Positions 23,156 to 35,842 are shown, numbered from the stretch's first letter. The stretch is 64,000 nt of DNA from Spirodela intermedia (GCA_902729315.2 LR746265.1:4072892-4136891); one strand, 5' to 3'. The notes: a model not told the origin generated them from the letters alone. A program made the numbers and translations.

Positions 23156-24686
23156 ATGTCGCTGGCGCCGTCTCTCACTCGCCTTCACTCCTCTCTCCTC
23201 CCTTCTCCTCGCGTGAACCTCTCCTCGCTGTCCTCCAGATCCGCAGCCGTAAGCGCCCGAAGGAGGAGCCATGGACGGCGGGTCGGGACGGCGTATCCTG
23301 CCGTCAGAGCCATGGATCTCGACCAGAACACGGTGGGACGAAATTCCTCGAATGCTTCCGTTGCGAGATTTTCAGCAGATTGAAGGGTTCTAATGTATGT
23401 GTCCCTTCTCTGTGCTCTTTCGTTCCAGATCATCGCCATCTCCGTAGGGCTCGTCAGCGTCGGCGTCGGCATTGGAATTCCGATCTTCTACGAGTCCCAG
23501 ATCGACAGCGCGGTGAGTTCCGAAATTTGAGGAGGATTTCGAGGGGTCAGGCAACTGTGACGCTGGAATAACTAGGGTTTCTGCTTCTCCGGCGCAGGCG
23601 AAGCGGGAGAACACGCAGCCGTGCTTCCCGTGTAACGGGACAGGCCAACGTAAGCCTCGGATCCTTCGCTCAGACGACTCCGCACTCTTCCTGTATAATG
23701 TGGTAGAACACCTGTAGACTGGTTGCCGGGAGATCTCCCCCCTTGAAACCAACCTTCGGCTGCAGAAACCTAAACGAAAGAGTTGACGACCGTGCGAGCA
23801 GGAATCTCGGCAAGGAGGCTCGAAAATCATCTGTTGGCTCGGGGAACCCAGAATCTGAATTTTTTTTTCCCCCCTTTAAAGGCATTTGTCCATCTTCTTG
23901 TCTGCAAGGTCGGGTATCTATCATCTCATCTGACGCATTGGTTGCATTAAAGCATGAATGCTTATTTCTGTCGATAAATTGGGGCTATGAATTTCTCTTA
24001 TATACTGTGAAAATAGCATAGCATTACTCAACACATTTATCTAGGTATGAACATGTGGTAGTGTTTTAATTGGAGTTTCTAACTAAATTGGCGCCTGCTA
24101 AAATGGGTCGAATTCATCAATGAAGATCAGATGCCTTCACTATTTTCTGAGAAATATTAAATGAAGCTCTGGTACAGAACAATGCAGGTTCTGTGCCGGA
24201 AAAGGCAGTGTAGCAGTGGCCCTCGGGGGAGGCGAAACGGAGGTCTCACAGTGCATCAATTGTGATGGGGTAGGGTCAATAACGTGCACCACATGTCAAG
24301 GAACAGGCATCCAACCCCGCTACATGGACCGGAGGTAAGAGAGACAAAACTTCACCCCCTTTTGTTATGATTCTGGCCCGAGTTCTTTTGACCAATCTGA
24401 ACAGGAACATGAAAAATGCCTTTTTTTTTCGCAAAAATTGAATCCACCATCAAGTGTGTGGACATGAATTTGGTTAAACAAGAAGTAGCTGTGAAGATTT
24501 AAGCATGTCCTTTCTTTCGTGGGTATAATCAGTAAGAAAAAATAAAAATATGATTTATTATATGACCTTGTGAGCAGTATCGATGATGTAAAGTCAAACC
24601 AAGTTCCAGAAGCTGGCTACACTTATTTTCCATAGGTCTCATGGGGGCATTCTCTATTATGCAGAGAATTCAAAGATGACGATTGA
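23156..24686 (+). CDS. LQY1: LQY1, thylakoid DnaJ-type zinc-finger protein (photosystem II repair)
   Basis: Thylakoid membrane protein with disulfide isomerase activity, needed for photosystem II repair in high light (Arabidopsis At1g75690). Exons: 23156-23332, 23429-23512, 23598-23649, 24178-24334 and 24665-24686; 163 residues against 154 in Arabidopsis. Residues 1 to about 50 form a Ser/Arg-rich chloroplast transit peptide. Residues 60-80 (IIAISVGLVSVGVGIGIP) are one membrane segment. Four CxxCxGxG modules follow, with cysteine pairs 96/99, 107/110, 130/133 and 141/144. The end REFKDDD is the family C-terminus, the last exon supplying only a split Arg and EFKDDD. Acceptor 24178 was chosen over the AG at 24187 because only it keeps the frame. 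All modules are intact. Intron 3 (528 bases) is the longest. Confidence 0.95.
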
Positions 24687-26187
24687 AGGTCAACAGCATG
24701 GGGAAGCTCGAGAGACAGAATTTTGCGGCTCTCTACTGCTGAATGAATGCCGAATTCTCTTTACCTCACGCCCTGATGTTTTTCACTGTTTCATGACTAT
24801 TTGTATGTTCTTCTCATGAAATTTACAGCAGCAATTGTTTTCTACATCTTTACTAGTATTATTTCCTTGTTTTAATGTCCTTCTGATGAGATATAGTGAA
24901 GATAACTACGCCAGACGACCATGTCACCATGTCCTAGCGAAATAAAAGAAAGGGAACTTGGCAAACTCCTCTCATGAGATAGAAATATTATTACTCAATG
25001 GAAAAAGGGTAATAATGTCATCAAAAGAGACAACTGATGCAGCAAGACATACGAACCCGCAAAAACATCTGTGGAAGGCCAACCACTCTTCACTGAACAA
25101 TTTACAGAAATTCAACCCACTAGACGACGCTCACAGGCTGTGGAGCCGCTTCTTTCTCAGTTTTACACCTGCAGAAACGAGAAGATTCTCGTGTTATTGT
25201 GAAAGAAAATACAAAAAAGTTCATACCAGAATCTTTGTCGGGCAAAAACAATGAGCAGTCAACTGCATTAAATGGAAAGGGAAAGCTGAAAAGTTAAAAA
25301 GTCAATCTACAAGTTCAATTTTCGTCAACTTTTTAGCTGCTCTACAGGTTCCTCTAGCTGAGAATAACCTAGCCATCCGCCATTCAAACTTCCATCTTTT
25401 GACTAAATTTCTCAAAGAATCTCACTTATCCTGCAATCTAGTTGTACTGATCGTTTTCGTAGCCATGACTCGTCTACCTTCACAAGCAACTGCTGTTTCA
25501 AATCCCATCCTGTCAGAACATTTCCTCCTTCTCTGTTGATGAAGCCCTCCATAATCATCTCCATTGTCTCTTCTTGTCCTGACTTTATGGTCATTACTAC
25601 GGTCTATCATCTTCCATGCTGTCAGATAGTAACATGTATATATAGACGGAGTACTTGTTTTTTTTTTTTAACCTATCCAAGAATACGACAAAGATAAGAA
25701 CTCATTGGAAAAAAGAAAAGAAAAGAATAAGTCAGATTTTTTAGATCCACATCGACCCAAGAAATCTTGGAGATCGTTGAATGAGGTCCTAAGTTGTGGT
25801 CCACGTCGGAGCTGCCTACCCACAATCCTGCCCCTGGTGAAGGGGGGAAAGGCACATAAGCAGGTTGGATAGGTCTACCTGACATCACAGAAGGAAGCCA
25901 ATCCGCTTTCTCTGAAGGAATATTACCAACGAGCAGATTCATCGTGTTAAGAACCGAGAGCTACTGATCAGGAAGATTGAGCTATTTCTAAGAAGATAGT
26001 ATAGATGGGTCTTCCCTCATTCATTCGATGCAGGTAAGGAAAAAAAATTGACTGCTAATAACTGAGGGTGGGTAAGCCAGGATTTGGATGATATGGTATT
26101 CTAATTAACATGAAAGAATGTTCCCATAACTATATTAAATCTCAGAGGTAATTAAAAAATGTGACAAAAACTTAATCAGCGATCAAC
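24687..26187. other. Interval between LQY1 and the RanBP2 zinc-finger gene (tail to tail)
   Basis: Both flanking genes end toward this interval, so it should hold their 3' UTRs. A 90-codon minus-strand frame at 25673-25942 looks mildly protein-like but cannot be spliced in frame to the zinc-finger gene through any acceptor I could find. Nothing else is recognised. Confidence 0.45.
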
Positions 26188-29100
26188 CTAAAAGAGCAAG
26201 ATCAACCTATTGCAAAATGAACGTGTTGCAAAATTATGATTGTTGCAATGTGAACACATCCAATCCCCGTCACGCCACTGTTTTGCCCTGATAACAAGAG
26301 TTGAATGGAGTAAGAATTCTGTCGAACACATTTTAAAATTTTGCCATAAAAATATGTAAAATTCCATGGAACAAATCAAGTTTTCATAGTCTACAGCATA
26401 GTCTTTCAAAAACTCTTCTTGGAACACTACGTCATACGATCTTCTAGCTCCTTTTTCTTCCCCCAATTAGGAACCATTTAGTCACTAAATACATGAACCC
26501 TTAGGTCATTCAATGAACATCAAGTTTCTTACAAAAGAAAACGTGGCATTATTAGAAATTTTTTGAGAAACATATATCTTGTAAAAAGAAATTTACTTGT
26601 AATCTCATGAATATGCGCATCATCATGAGCATAAGAAAGAATGACAGTAAGCACTCATTCTGTATGCTGATTGAATATTCGTATCTGAAGGAAATGCTAC
26701 ATTAAAATAATGGGAGCATGGACAGCTGATCCAGTCCCACCACCGTCCATGAATGACATAAGGGCATAAGTAATTAACAGAGCTAAGTGGATATCCAAGA
26801 AAAAGAAAATAGCTACCCTTTTCCAAGAATTGCAGGCATCATTGTGAGCTGCGGAGATTGTGCAGGTATCTGCAGCGTTGTTACTGAGGTAGAGCTTCCA
26901 ATGCGATACTTGGGCTGCATTCCATGAGCTTGATTGCCGCTGGATCCTCCTAGATGCTCAAATCCCTGATATGACAGATTCTGCCCACATGTCTTTCATC
27001 CAAGTAGAGAGGAGTAAAAGATAATTATCATATATATAACAAAATAGAAGTAGCACAGGTGCAAAATGACCTTACCAGGAAATGGTTTTCTGTATCTCCC
27101 GCATTAAGCCTCTTGCTATCCCATTCATTAACGAATTCTTCAGATGCCAAACGCTTTGTACCCAGGCCTTTACACAGAGAATAAAATCCGTGTTTGATAT
27201 GATAACCAAGAGGATCCTTCATCAAGAAATCATTAATAGGCATAAACCAAGACACTTGCAGACATTTATTTCTATGACTGGCTAATCATCCGAAACAGTC
27301 ATCACAGTTGATAAGCTGACTAATTTTCGTTCTCCTACAACCTAACCATCCTTCGCGTATACCTGTATATTTCATTTCTTAATAAGATTAAATAATCTCA
27401 TAAAAACGATGCATTCGTTTTGGAGCTAAAAAAACTCTAATAGTTCTTTTAAATGAAATAAAAAAAATAATGTTTTCCAATTCTACCAGAATTAGAAATA
27501 TAATGCTGCGTCTCTGCTCCTTGACATGTAAAATGAGTTTCGGTGGCATAAGCAACTCCTACATAATGTAAACACCGAAAAATGACCAGAAATTAAATGC
27601 GCAGTCTCCAAAAGGAAGGTCCCCGTTTTTATTATTGAAATGACAAGAAACCCGAGCACCCCCATATAGAAAGAAGAGTAGAAGGTTTTGGGCCTGTCCC
27701 ACTTGAAGGTTGAGTGCATCCTTTTGGGGGTAACAACTCGTGAAAATAAATGATAAAAAGATAACTATACCATACGAAATAGATTGCACAATTTTCCACC
27801 AAAAAGCGAAAAAACCAGCAAAACTCGATTTATCAATTTCAATTAAGAGTGTAATTACTTAGAAATAAGTCTGTAACTGCAGAATTCACCACAGATGATG
27901 GGACCCCAGAAGCCAAAGGCGCATTACACTTCTTACACTGCACAAATCAAACGATAATTTCTCAAAATGCCATGTCATATAAAACTTCCAAAGATTTCTC
28001 CAAAGGAAATAGATGATAAATTTATCATATTTAATATGACTCTCGGAGACAGGGATGACATCAACAAGGAAATAGTAAAATCACATCAAAATAAAGAGTA
28101 TGGTGCATAAGCTATAAAGTTTCCATATATGAAACAGCGTAAGAATTTTGAATTGGTCAGCTTAAACAGGAGTACTATACCTGAAGATACACCATTTTTG
28201 TCGAGATTCATATAAAGATCAATATTAACTACGCAGTACCATTTGTGGTGGACCCATAGCTTGAAACACATACCGACCAAAATTTATGGAAATATATCTG
28301 TAGACAAACAGCTTTCTTTATATGACAGCATTTACTATAGAGTTTGATAATAAGAATTAATTTTTTCATAAAATTATGACTGTCATGAAAGGCGTTAGGA
28401 AAATTTTCCTTCTCTAGACAAAAGAGAATAAAATAATGTTGAATACAAGATTTGGTATTGTGATCCTTCAGGTTCTTGGAAGATTTGGACTGGAATTAAA
28501 GATTGGGGAGTACTATCTTATCCCATGGAAGGATCAAGAGTGAGTACAACTGGATTGACGGATCCAATGAAAAATCATTAAAATGGCATTGCATACAAGC
28601 CTTGTCTCTTCATAATAAATGACTTTGTAACTCATTGATTAAAATGGGGAGACCAAGTGACTAAAAAGGCACACTGAGCCATACTCCTAATAAATCTTCT
28701 GTGGATAGGATTCTAAAAGCTATTCAAGCAAACTACCCCAAAAGGCACACCACCATGCAAGCCCATGGCTGCTACAAGTAAAAGCCACATTGGCATGATT
28801 TGACTAGACTTTTCAACCGTCTGAATCTCTACATGATGTTGAGTAAACCAGTCATGAATTATGGTCACCGGTCAATGATAAGCACAAACAATTCGACATT
28901 CTGCACCCACTATAATTGACTTCCTTTCCAGGCTATGCCATACCTTGTCTACACTGGACTAAGCTTCCGTCAAGTTGGAGACATTCCCAAAATAAAAGGC
29001 AAACTGAAGCTTATTCCCTTTGATCCCAGACTCACTTGTCAAGTGCTGGTTTCACTTTCTAGTCACATACACATAGCAGAACATCATATACTCCGAATCA

Positions 29101-32001
29101 ATCATGACAGATTTTGTTGACAATGATTAATGAATCTATTGCATGCAGTACGCAGCATGCGGGCAATTTCCACGCTTATTTAATTCATGAGATATCCAAA
29201 AACAAACTTTTTTTTCGTTCTCTAGTAACAGGACGCAGCCGATGGCATTCTTCCTGGAATGGAGTTTATGTCCAGTACACACAAGCATCATCTACTCCAT
29301 ATAACAGGCAACGCCAGTTTTTCTCATATGTGCGTTACTGAATGTCCCACATTAAATTCGAAGTAAAAGTCTGAGAGCCCCCCTATCACCAACAAAAGCA
29401 CTATCATAGGGAATCCTAAAAAGAGATGGTCGGGAATCATATAAATACTATACGAGGTACCTGTGCACGAGAAGAGTAGTTGTGAAAGCCACAATTGCAC
29501 ATCCAGTCACCAACCCGCCAGCCTTTTGGAACCCCAAGAAGATTATTTGCATTGTTTGGATATTGAAGTCCATCAATGTTTCCACTCAAAAGCAAGCCAG
29601 AAACTGACTGAAGTCCATATTTATCAGCAGCAACATGTGACCAGCTAGAATTTGGTACCAGTGATTGATGCAGAGCACAACTGTCTGTCATTCCAAAATT
29701 CATCCTCACGCCAAGTACTCCGTCTGCCCTGGGAAAATGATGTGCAAATGTCGGAAGAGAAGCTCCAAGCATCGCAATTGCTGGCATTGCTGCTTCCTCC
29801 TTTGGTTGCCCACACTTTTTGCACTTCTCTCTTGAAGCATAATTGTTGTTACTGCAACCTATTTTACCCATCGTCCACATGACCCAGTTGATAATGCAGC
29901 CAGAGAGATTAATACAGAAATGAATATACACACCAACCAACCATTAGAAACACAAAACGAGACGTAAAATAAAATTATGCCAGTCATATAATGGACAACA
30001 TTCCATAGTAGCTTCGCGCTCGAATTGACATAAAGTAAATATCTAGTAAACAAGTCCAGGGAAAAAAATTAGAATATCAACCATATCAAATGTATCAAAG
30101 TCTGCCATCAACCATGGACAACAATAGTTTACTACATTCTCATAATTTTCCCACCTCCAACATAAGGGATCATTCCTTAAAATCAAGCTTCAAACCGTTG
30201 CCATTTAATAAAAGCAGCCCTGGCATTAAGTGACAGAAATTTTCAAAGAAGGAAAAATTGAACGAATGCTATGCAAGAAAGGTATCTTGCTGACTCTCCT
30301 AGTAGCATCCGTTGGCGGCAAGGAAGGAGTTTGGAAAGATTAGTCCATAAAGTACAGGGGCGGAAGTGACTGGTCGCTTCTGAAAAAGCTTAACAAAGGT
30401 CGATCAGATTAACTTACTCTTCCTGAATCGCCTTCCCTGCAACTTGAGGTTTTGAAACGTGTAGCACAACACCAACAGCTATGCAGAATACAGCTCTCAA
30501 AAGGGTGTCTGCATAGCCTTCAGCCCATATTGGCACGGATATATTGAAAAGGATTAGTCGCTCTCATAATAAAACCTTTTTTTTTAAATCTCATTTTTTA
30601 CTGTCCTTTAACAGTAACTTCAAAAATACAGCTACATTATTAATTCAAGTACGCTCAGCATAGTAAATGGACATGAGGTTCCGGCTGCATTATTAATGTT
30701 AAAAATAAGGAAATTCTTCTGAGAAAAGAACATATTCAAATATCATCGCACTTCCAAGATCTTAAACAATAAAATTGGGAATCGAAATTTTCACAAACTG
30801 TCACCCATATCTGATAAACTGCAAGTTCACAAAACAGTCAATCCCTCAGATTCAGCTCATCACTGCTAATTCTTCGAACCATGGTCTCCATATCTCATTA
30901 ACTGCAAGTCCGTAGAGGTGCAAAAGTGGGAACACATTGTCCTTCCTTCGCTTAAAAACTGAATTTGAAACTCTTTGACTGTATCCTCTAAACCTAACAT
31001 TGCGACTACATAAACACAAGGGCCTAGCCTTCTCATTTATATTCGACTTATGACTCACATTGATTGTTAGAATCTTAAGATGATGATGTTTTTGATAGTC
31101 TTAACAACTGAATTTTAAAGCTCAACGTTTGTACCAAAATGCCAACACAATGCTTAAGAGAACAGTAGGAGGTCGGTATACTGGGTGTTTACTTTCCATT
31201 CAAAAAAAGACACTTACAAAAAAAATTAGGAAGTATAGTTACGAACAACTGTTCAAAAGATGACTGTATCCAATCATCACAAAGAGGAATACTCACATTT
31301 GATAAAATTTAATTTAAAAAATGAACCCTCCTAGCCCAGCTGAAAAACGGTTTTCCAGCTCCCAACCTTTTCAAAAGAATTTCAGACGAGTTGCATACGA
31401 TCTACAATTCCAATATGATATGTCTGCGCGCGAGATTCACAAAATTTTCTAAAATAGCCACAAGCCTTCTCCCAGTATTTCATCCATCATCCAACAAGAC
31501 ACAATTATGCTTCAAGTTTCCAGGCAGCATCTACTTCTGTTCGTATCATCCATTTGGCTTTTACCCCATACGCAATATTTGGTCGGAACTCCCACCAGAA
31601 TATAAGAATAGAAGAGAATGTGTGCATACATGCGATGAAAGAGACGTGTGGTCGTATGTCAAATGACACCTTCTGAAAAAGTCGAATCTCAACTAGTCTC
31701 CAGGATATCTCAGAAACAGCTGAGAAACTTAGTCGAGTGCATAAGAGGCCATGAATAGCAAGCCACACCATCTCGATTCGAAGTGCGTGCTCTAGCGGGA
31801 GTGTGGAGAGGGGGGCAGGAAGGAAGGAATCTGACCGATGCAGATCCAATCTCCGATGCGCGGAAGCCACTTAGAATCCCCGGGTGTATTGATGTCGACC
31901 AAAAGGCGGGGTTGCTTGCACCGGTTGCAGAAGGATCTGAATGCATAGTTGCGATTCCGGCACCCACCGCATTCCCAGTCCCCCTCCCTACCTTTGCCCA
32001 T
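26188..32001 (-). CDS. Multi-finger RanBP2-type zinc-finger protein
   Basis: Probable single-stranded RNA-binding protein; RanBP2-type fingers of this kind commonly bind RNA. Exons on the minus strand: 32001-31836, 29858-29461, 27937-27859, 27167-27076, 26980-26817 and 26287-26207, all GT-AG and in phase (about 326 residues). Fingers: 1, GDWECGGC with Cys 11/14/25/28; 2, GDWICIGC with Cys 54/57/68/71; 3, GDWMCNC with Cys 176/178/189/192, the first pair unusually only one residue apart; 4, GDWMCSHC with Cys 311/314/325, whose last Cys would need a further exon I could not find. Reading past 26207 adds only a few residues before a stop at 26188. An upstream in-frame ATG at 32208 would add an N-terminus crossing a GA repeat (Arg-Glu run), so the start at 32001 is preferred. 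Probably orthologous to At2g17975, judging by family and neighbours. Confidence 0.82.
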
Positions 32002-32002
32002 G

Positions 32003-32003
<1 letters not shown>

Positions 32004-32043
<40 letters not shown>
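32004..32043. repeat. CT/GA microsatellite in the zinc-finger gene leader
   Basis: A 40-base CT run (GA on the coding strand) immediately upstream of the preferred ATG at 32001. In the alternative long reading frame it would encode Arg-Glu repeats. A 5' UTR location is more typical. Confidence 0.85.
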
Positions 32044-32045
<2 letters not shown>

Positions 32046-32549
32046 CGCCCACCCCGACGGCGGCGAGGTCGGGTAGCACAGGAGGAGCCCTCCTCTCTCC
32101 TTTTGACAACAAGGTGGGGTGGCCCGCGGCGAGTCCGACGAGTGCCCCAGCAACTCCCTCTTGTAGACCCAAACGACTTTTCATGTCGACGGGCCGCGAA
32201 TCCCCCATATGGGGCCCGGCCCGTTTCTGGATAAAAGCCCGTGAACTGAGAAAATTCTAGATAGCCGAATTTACGGGTCGCCCCTGATCCTCGGCACCGG
32301 AATTTTATTGTAGTCCATATTTCTTACATTTTATAATTAATTACTGTTTACGCGGTATGATCGCCGGCATGTGACGTCATAAAGTCCAGAGTCAGCGAAA
32401 AACAAAATCACTAATAGAGAAAATTCGGTCACGTGACTGGGGACGCGACAGCCGAATGTGGAAATAACGGCCTCCCTAGGACGAGTACGTTCGGCGGATG
32501 TGGTCGCGACTCCTCGATGGCGAGAGGAACCGGTCGCAACGGTTTACAC

Positions 32550-32592
<43 letters not shown>

Positions 32593-33450
32593 CTTTACAC
32601 AGAGCCTGGTTTTGTCTTCACTAGACAGAGCCGCTTGCTGCTTCGCCAGAAGATCGGAATCAACTCTCATCGGCTCTGCCGGATTTAGGTTTCTCTGGGG
32701 AGGACGGGGAGCGGGATCAACAGTGTATAGTACTGGTCGCAGGAAGGTGAGAGTCATTTTCCTTCCACTGCGTTGTAGGTCCGAGCATTTGGGCCTTTCG
32801 GTTGGGTGTTGGACTTCGTTGTTTGCGTCGCTTGCTGGCCGTTGTCAAATGTTCATCGTAAGGCGTCGGTTTCAGATGTACGTGTGTGTAAGTGAGAATT
32901 TGATGTTGGAATTCTTGGTTCCTGTGATCCGTTTTCCCTTAGTGTTCGCAGAGCTGACATTAGTCTGCTGATGTTGTGTGGATCGCTACTACAGCTATTC
33001 GGCGATTATGTACTCTGGTTATCTTGAATGCCCTCTGTTACTCGGTTGGGTTGATTTCGCCTCGTGTTGACGACAAAAATGGAAGCCCCTCTGTTTATTC
33101 CGATTCTAAAATATGCATCTGCATTTCTCTGAGAATTGGCAGGCAACCTGAGGGTTTTGTTCTCTTGTTCACGCGACTGCTGATACCCACCCTGTCCTGG
33201 CTTTTGTTTCCGAACCCGCTGACCCACTGATTGGTTATTTTGTTTACGGTTTATTTTCTCCCGTCTCATTTCAGATTAACTCGTGTGAGTGGGGTCTTAT
33301 CGTCGGTGCTTCTTACCATTTTCCGTAAGTAATTCAGAATGATGGGATCATCCCTTTCAAGGGCCCTTATGTATGGACCTCACTGACGTTTTACTCCGTC
33401 AGGTAGTTTTTGTTTATAGATGGCCTAACTTACTATGTCTTCACTGACAG
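32044..33450. promoter_or_regulatory. Divergent promoter region between the zinc-finger gene and the HVA22 relic
   Basis: The zinc-finger gene is transcribed leftward and the HVA22 relic reads rightward. GGGCCCGGCCC near 32213 is a site II-like (TGGGCC) type of element. After the CT run at 32552-32588, a GC-rich stretch reaches a good donor (AAG|GTGAGAG) near 32745, which could be the relic's old leader exon. A short ATG frame at 32903 (MLEFLV) resembles the usual HVA22 start but is too short to trust. Confidence 0.4.
32552..32588. repeat. CT microsatellite
   Basis: A CT dinucleotide run of about 37 bases between the divergent zinc-finger gene and HVA22 relic. Confidence 0.9.
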
Positions 33451-34160
33451 TTTGGCTCTTGGTTATGCGTATCCGTCTTATGAATGTTTTAAGACTATCG
33501 AAAAGAAAAAACCCGAGATTCAGCAGCTTCGGTTCTGGTGTAAATAGTGGTAAGTTAGCATTCCACCTCTGGCTAACATTTGTACTTCTCTTCTCTGTAC
33601 CTCAGTTTTGTTTTGCAACTCTCGGTAGATTTTGACATATTCCGACGCCAATTTCTTGCTATTTTGTCAGGATTTTGGCTTCAGTACTGTCCATCTTTAA
33701 GAGAGTTGGGGACGTTTTTATTTCCTGGTAAGCAGTACCCTCCTTTCGTCTTCCTTTTTCCTCTTTTAGCCATGGCCCAAGGCATGAGACTTCTACACTA
33801 TTTAGTCATTTATGTTTTTGGTCGAAGGTTGTCAATGTACAGCGGAGCGAAGTTGGCGTTCTATATTTACCTCTGATATCCCACAACGGATGTTAAGGAC
33901 TCTCATACATTTATCTGCAGTATTTCCCTCTCAGATTGTTTACGTTTACTTTTCTCATGTGACGATGATTACATGCTGTTTATGTCTATGAAACCTTTCT
34001 TCTGCCATATATTGTAAAGTACGAACCTGACATTGACCAAAACCTGCTTGAGTTGAAGGCCAGGGGAGGGAACATTATTGCCTTACATTGTCTTACATGC
34101 CTCATAATCTTGCAATATGCTGCTTTCCAGTCACAGACTACTGAATCTAAACCTTTTCAG
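33451..34160 (+). pseudogene. HVA22/DP1/REEP family pseudogene
   Basis: Relic of an HVA22 i/h-type gene; intact members are ER membrane-shaping, stress-induced proteins. Exon-like pieces remain at 33451-33549 (GYAYPSYECFKTIEKKKPEI, QQLRFWC), 33671-33727 (ILASVLSIFKRVGDVFISW), 33828-33890 (MYSGAKLAFYIYL) and about 33975-34160 (VYVYETFLLPYIVKYEPDID, QNLLELKARGGN). The first three pieces keep GT-AG borders and phase. Two codons that are normally aromatic are now stops: TAG at 33545-33547 (family FWCQYW) and TGA at 33874-33876 (family IYLWYP). The fourth piece has no AG acceptor before it, and the family ASYGQTR segment is missing from it. A proline-rich piece near 35046-35120 may be the old last exon. 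Function as a normal protein is unlikely; expression is unknown. Confidence 0.8.
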
Positions 34161-35842
34161 GCACTAATTCCTATAAGTCGCTTAAAATATTATTATCAAT
34201 CTCATTGTTCTGTCTGCAAATTCTTTATGAACCTAGCTATGTCATGCGCTTTTTTTATCACCAATCATGCTCTCTTCTGCTTTACTTGCATTCCAACTTG
34301 AAGAAAGGCAGGGATTTTAGAGAGAATAGAAGGTTAAAGAAAAACGATTGATTGGATAACATTTCTTCCTCCCAACTTGATTTCACGTACAGAAGAAGCG
34401 GTTAAACTTTCATTTCTCTCTATTCCCAATAGAGAGAATAGATAGAAAGAAAGACTTCTATTCCTCTCTTCTTACGTGAAACCATGTGCTTATATAGAGG
34501 AGCGGTTAAACTTTTATGCTTCAAGATAACTCATTTCTTCCCGTCGAAAATAAGAATAAACTTAAAATGAGAGTTTCTGAAATGATTACTACCACGGCCT
34601 GTAAGTTCATATAGCCCACAGAGAATCAATATCCACTCGGAAATAATTCCCTCGTGACCATGGAATGCAAGAATAACGGTGTTTCCTGGACTAAAGAAGT
34701 TTTGTGCTGCTGAAATATTGGGTAGACATGATTTAACTATAATGTTTTTGTTGGTTCGTCAACCCACTTTCTTGTCCAACACTTTGATCCTTCAAAATAT
34801 GACTGTCCTTCCATTTCAGAGTATTTCCTTGTCTTTTCTTTTGCTAAATCGCTTCCGCATGGAGCTCGAATCGGTTCTCTCCCAAAACTCCTAGACCGCC
34901 AAATTTCCAAAATAATCTCTTTCCATGTCCAATCTAGCTTACAGATTCCCTTCTCCGTTATTTACTCATCCCAGCTACAGATCAGAGATGATACGAAGTC
35001 AAACGTTTATCCCAGAGAATCGAGAAGTTTTTTACTATTTCTGCAGCAACAGCACCCACAGGTCTGTCAGCTACCACCCGCAGTGGCGGGCCCACCGCCA
35101 GTGGTGCCGAGCGCACACCCACCACCAGCCCTGATAAAAGTTAGGCAGTGGCTGGGCCAGCGCTGGGGCTCCAGCCCGGCCGAACGCGCCGGTGTCGTCG
35201 AGCCCGCACAGTCCGGCAGAAACCACCGAAGCTGAGAATCTCGTGTCAAGGGGCCTCGTTTGAAGCGGACGGAATGCCGAACCCACGGCGGACGGTCGGG
35301 GAAGAACCCACCAGATTGGCCCGCTGCCGTATGAGGACGAGAGCTCGAGTATTAACAAGTCATTAGAGTTGCAGATATTTGCAAGTTCAAAGGAGAATTA
35401 TAATCGTGCTTTTATTGGGCAGTGCAAACAATCAAATTAGGATGCTAATGGATTACAAATGTACAACCCCTGGGATGAGACGACAGACGCTTTCCCATCA
35501 TCCCCACTGCCGCTCAACTGTGACCGCTTGACGACGACCCCGATGATACGCCTTCTGTCCTGCGGATGCCGAGTTATGGGAAGGGCAAAGAGACTATCTG
35601 AGGTTCGCTTGTAGAGGGGCTCCGAACGGGGATATGAAAATGCTGGTGACGCTTCGTTTTTAATACACAGTACCACCAACATAGAAGGTTTCGCCGGTGG
35701 AATGGCCAAGGGGGAGATAGTATATTATTACTCTACTCAGGCAATCCCATGCTTCCCTCGCTCCCCCTCCAAAAGAAGAAGGAAGGAGAAGATTTGTACA
35801 GTCACCACCTACCCCGGCGTACTTACTTGAAAAGGGGAAGAA
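34161..35842. other. Interval between the HVA22 relic and E2F
   Basis: AT-rich to about 35000, with repeated elements near 34374-34530. A GC-rich, proline-coding stretch at about 35046-35120 follows a good CTGCAG acceptor and could be an old HVA22 C-terminal exon. The part from about 35400 to 35842 lies directly downstream of the E2F stop on the minus strand and probably includes its 3' UTR. Confidence 0.45.

Noticed and set aside
25673-25942. Minus-strand frame beginning MNLLVGNIPSEKADWLP as the C-terminal exon of the zinc-finger gene
   Set aside because: The available acceptors either put it out of frame or hit a stop, and it does not supply the missing cysteine.
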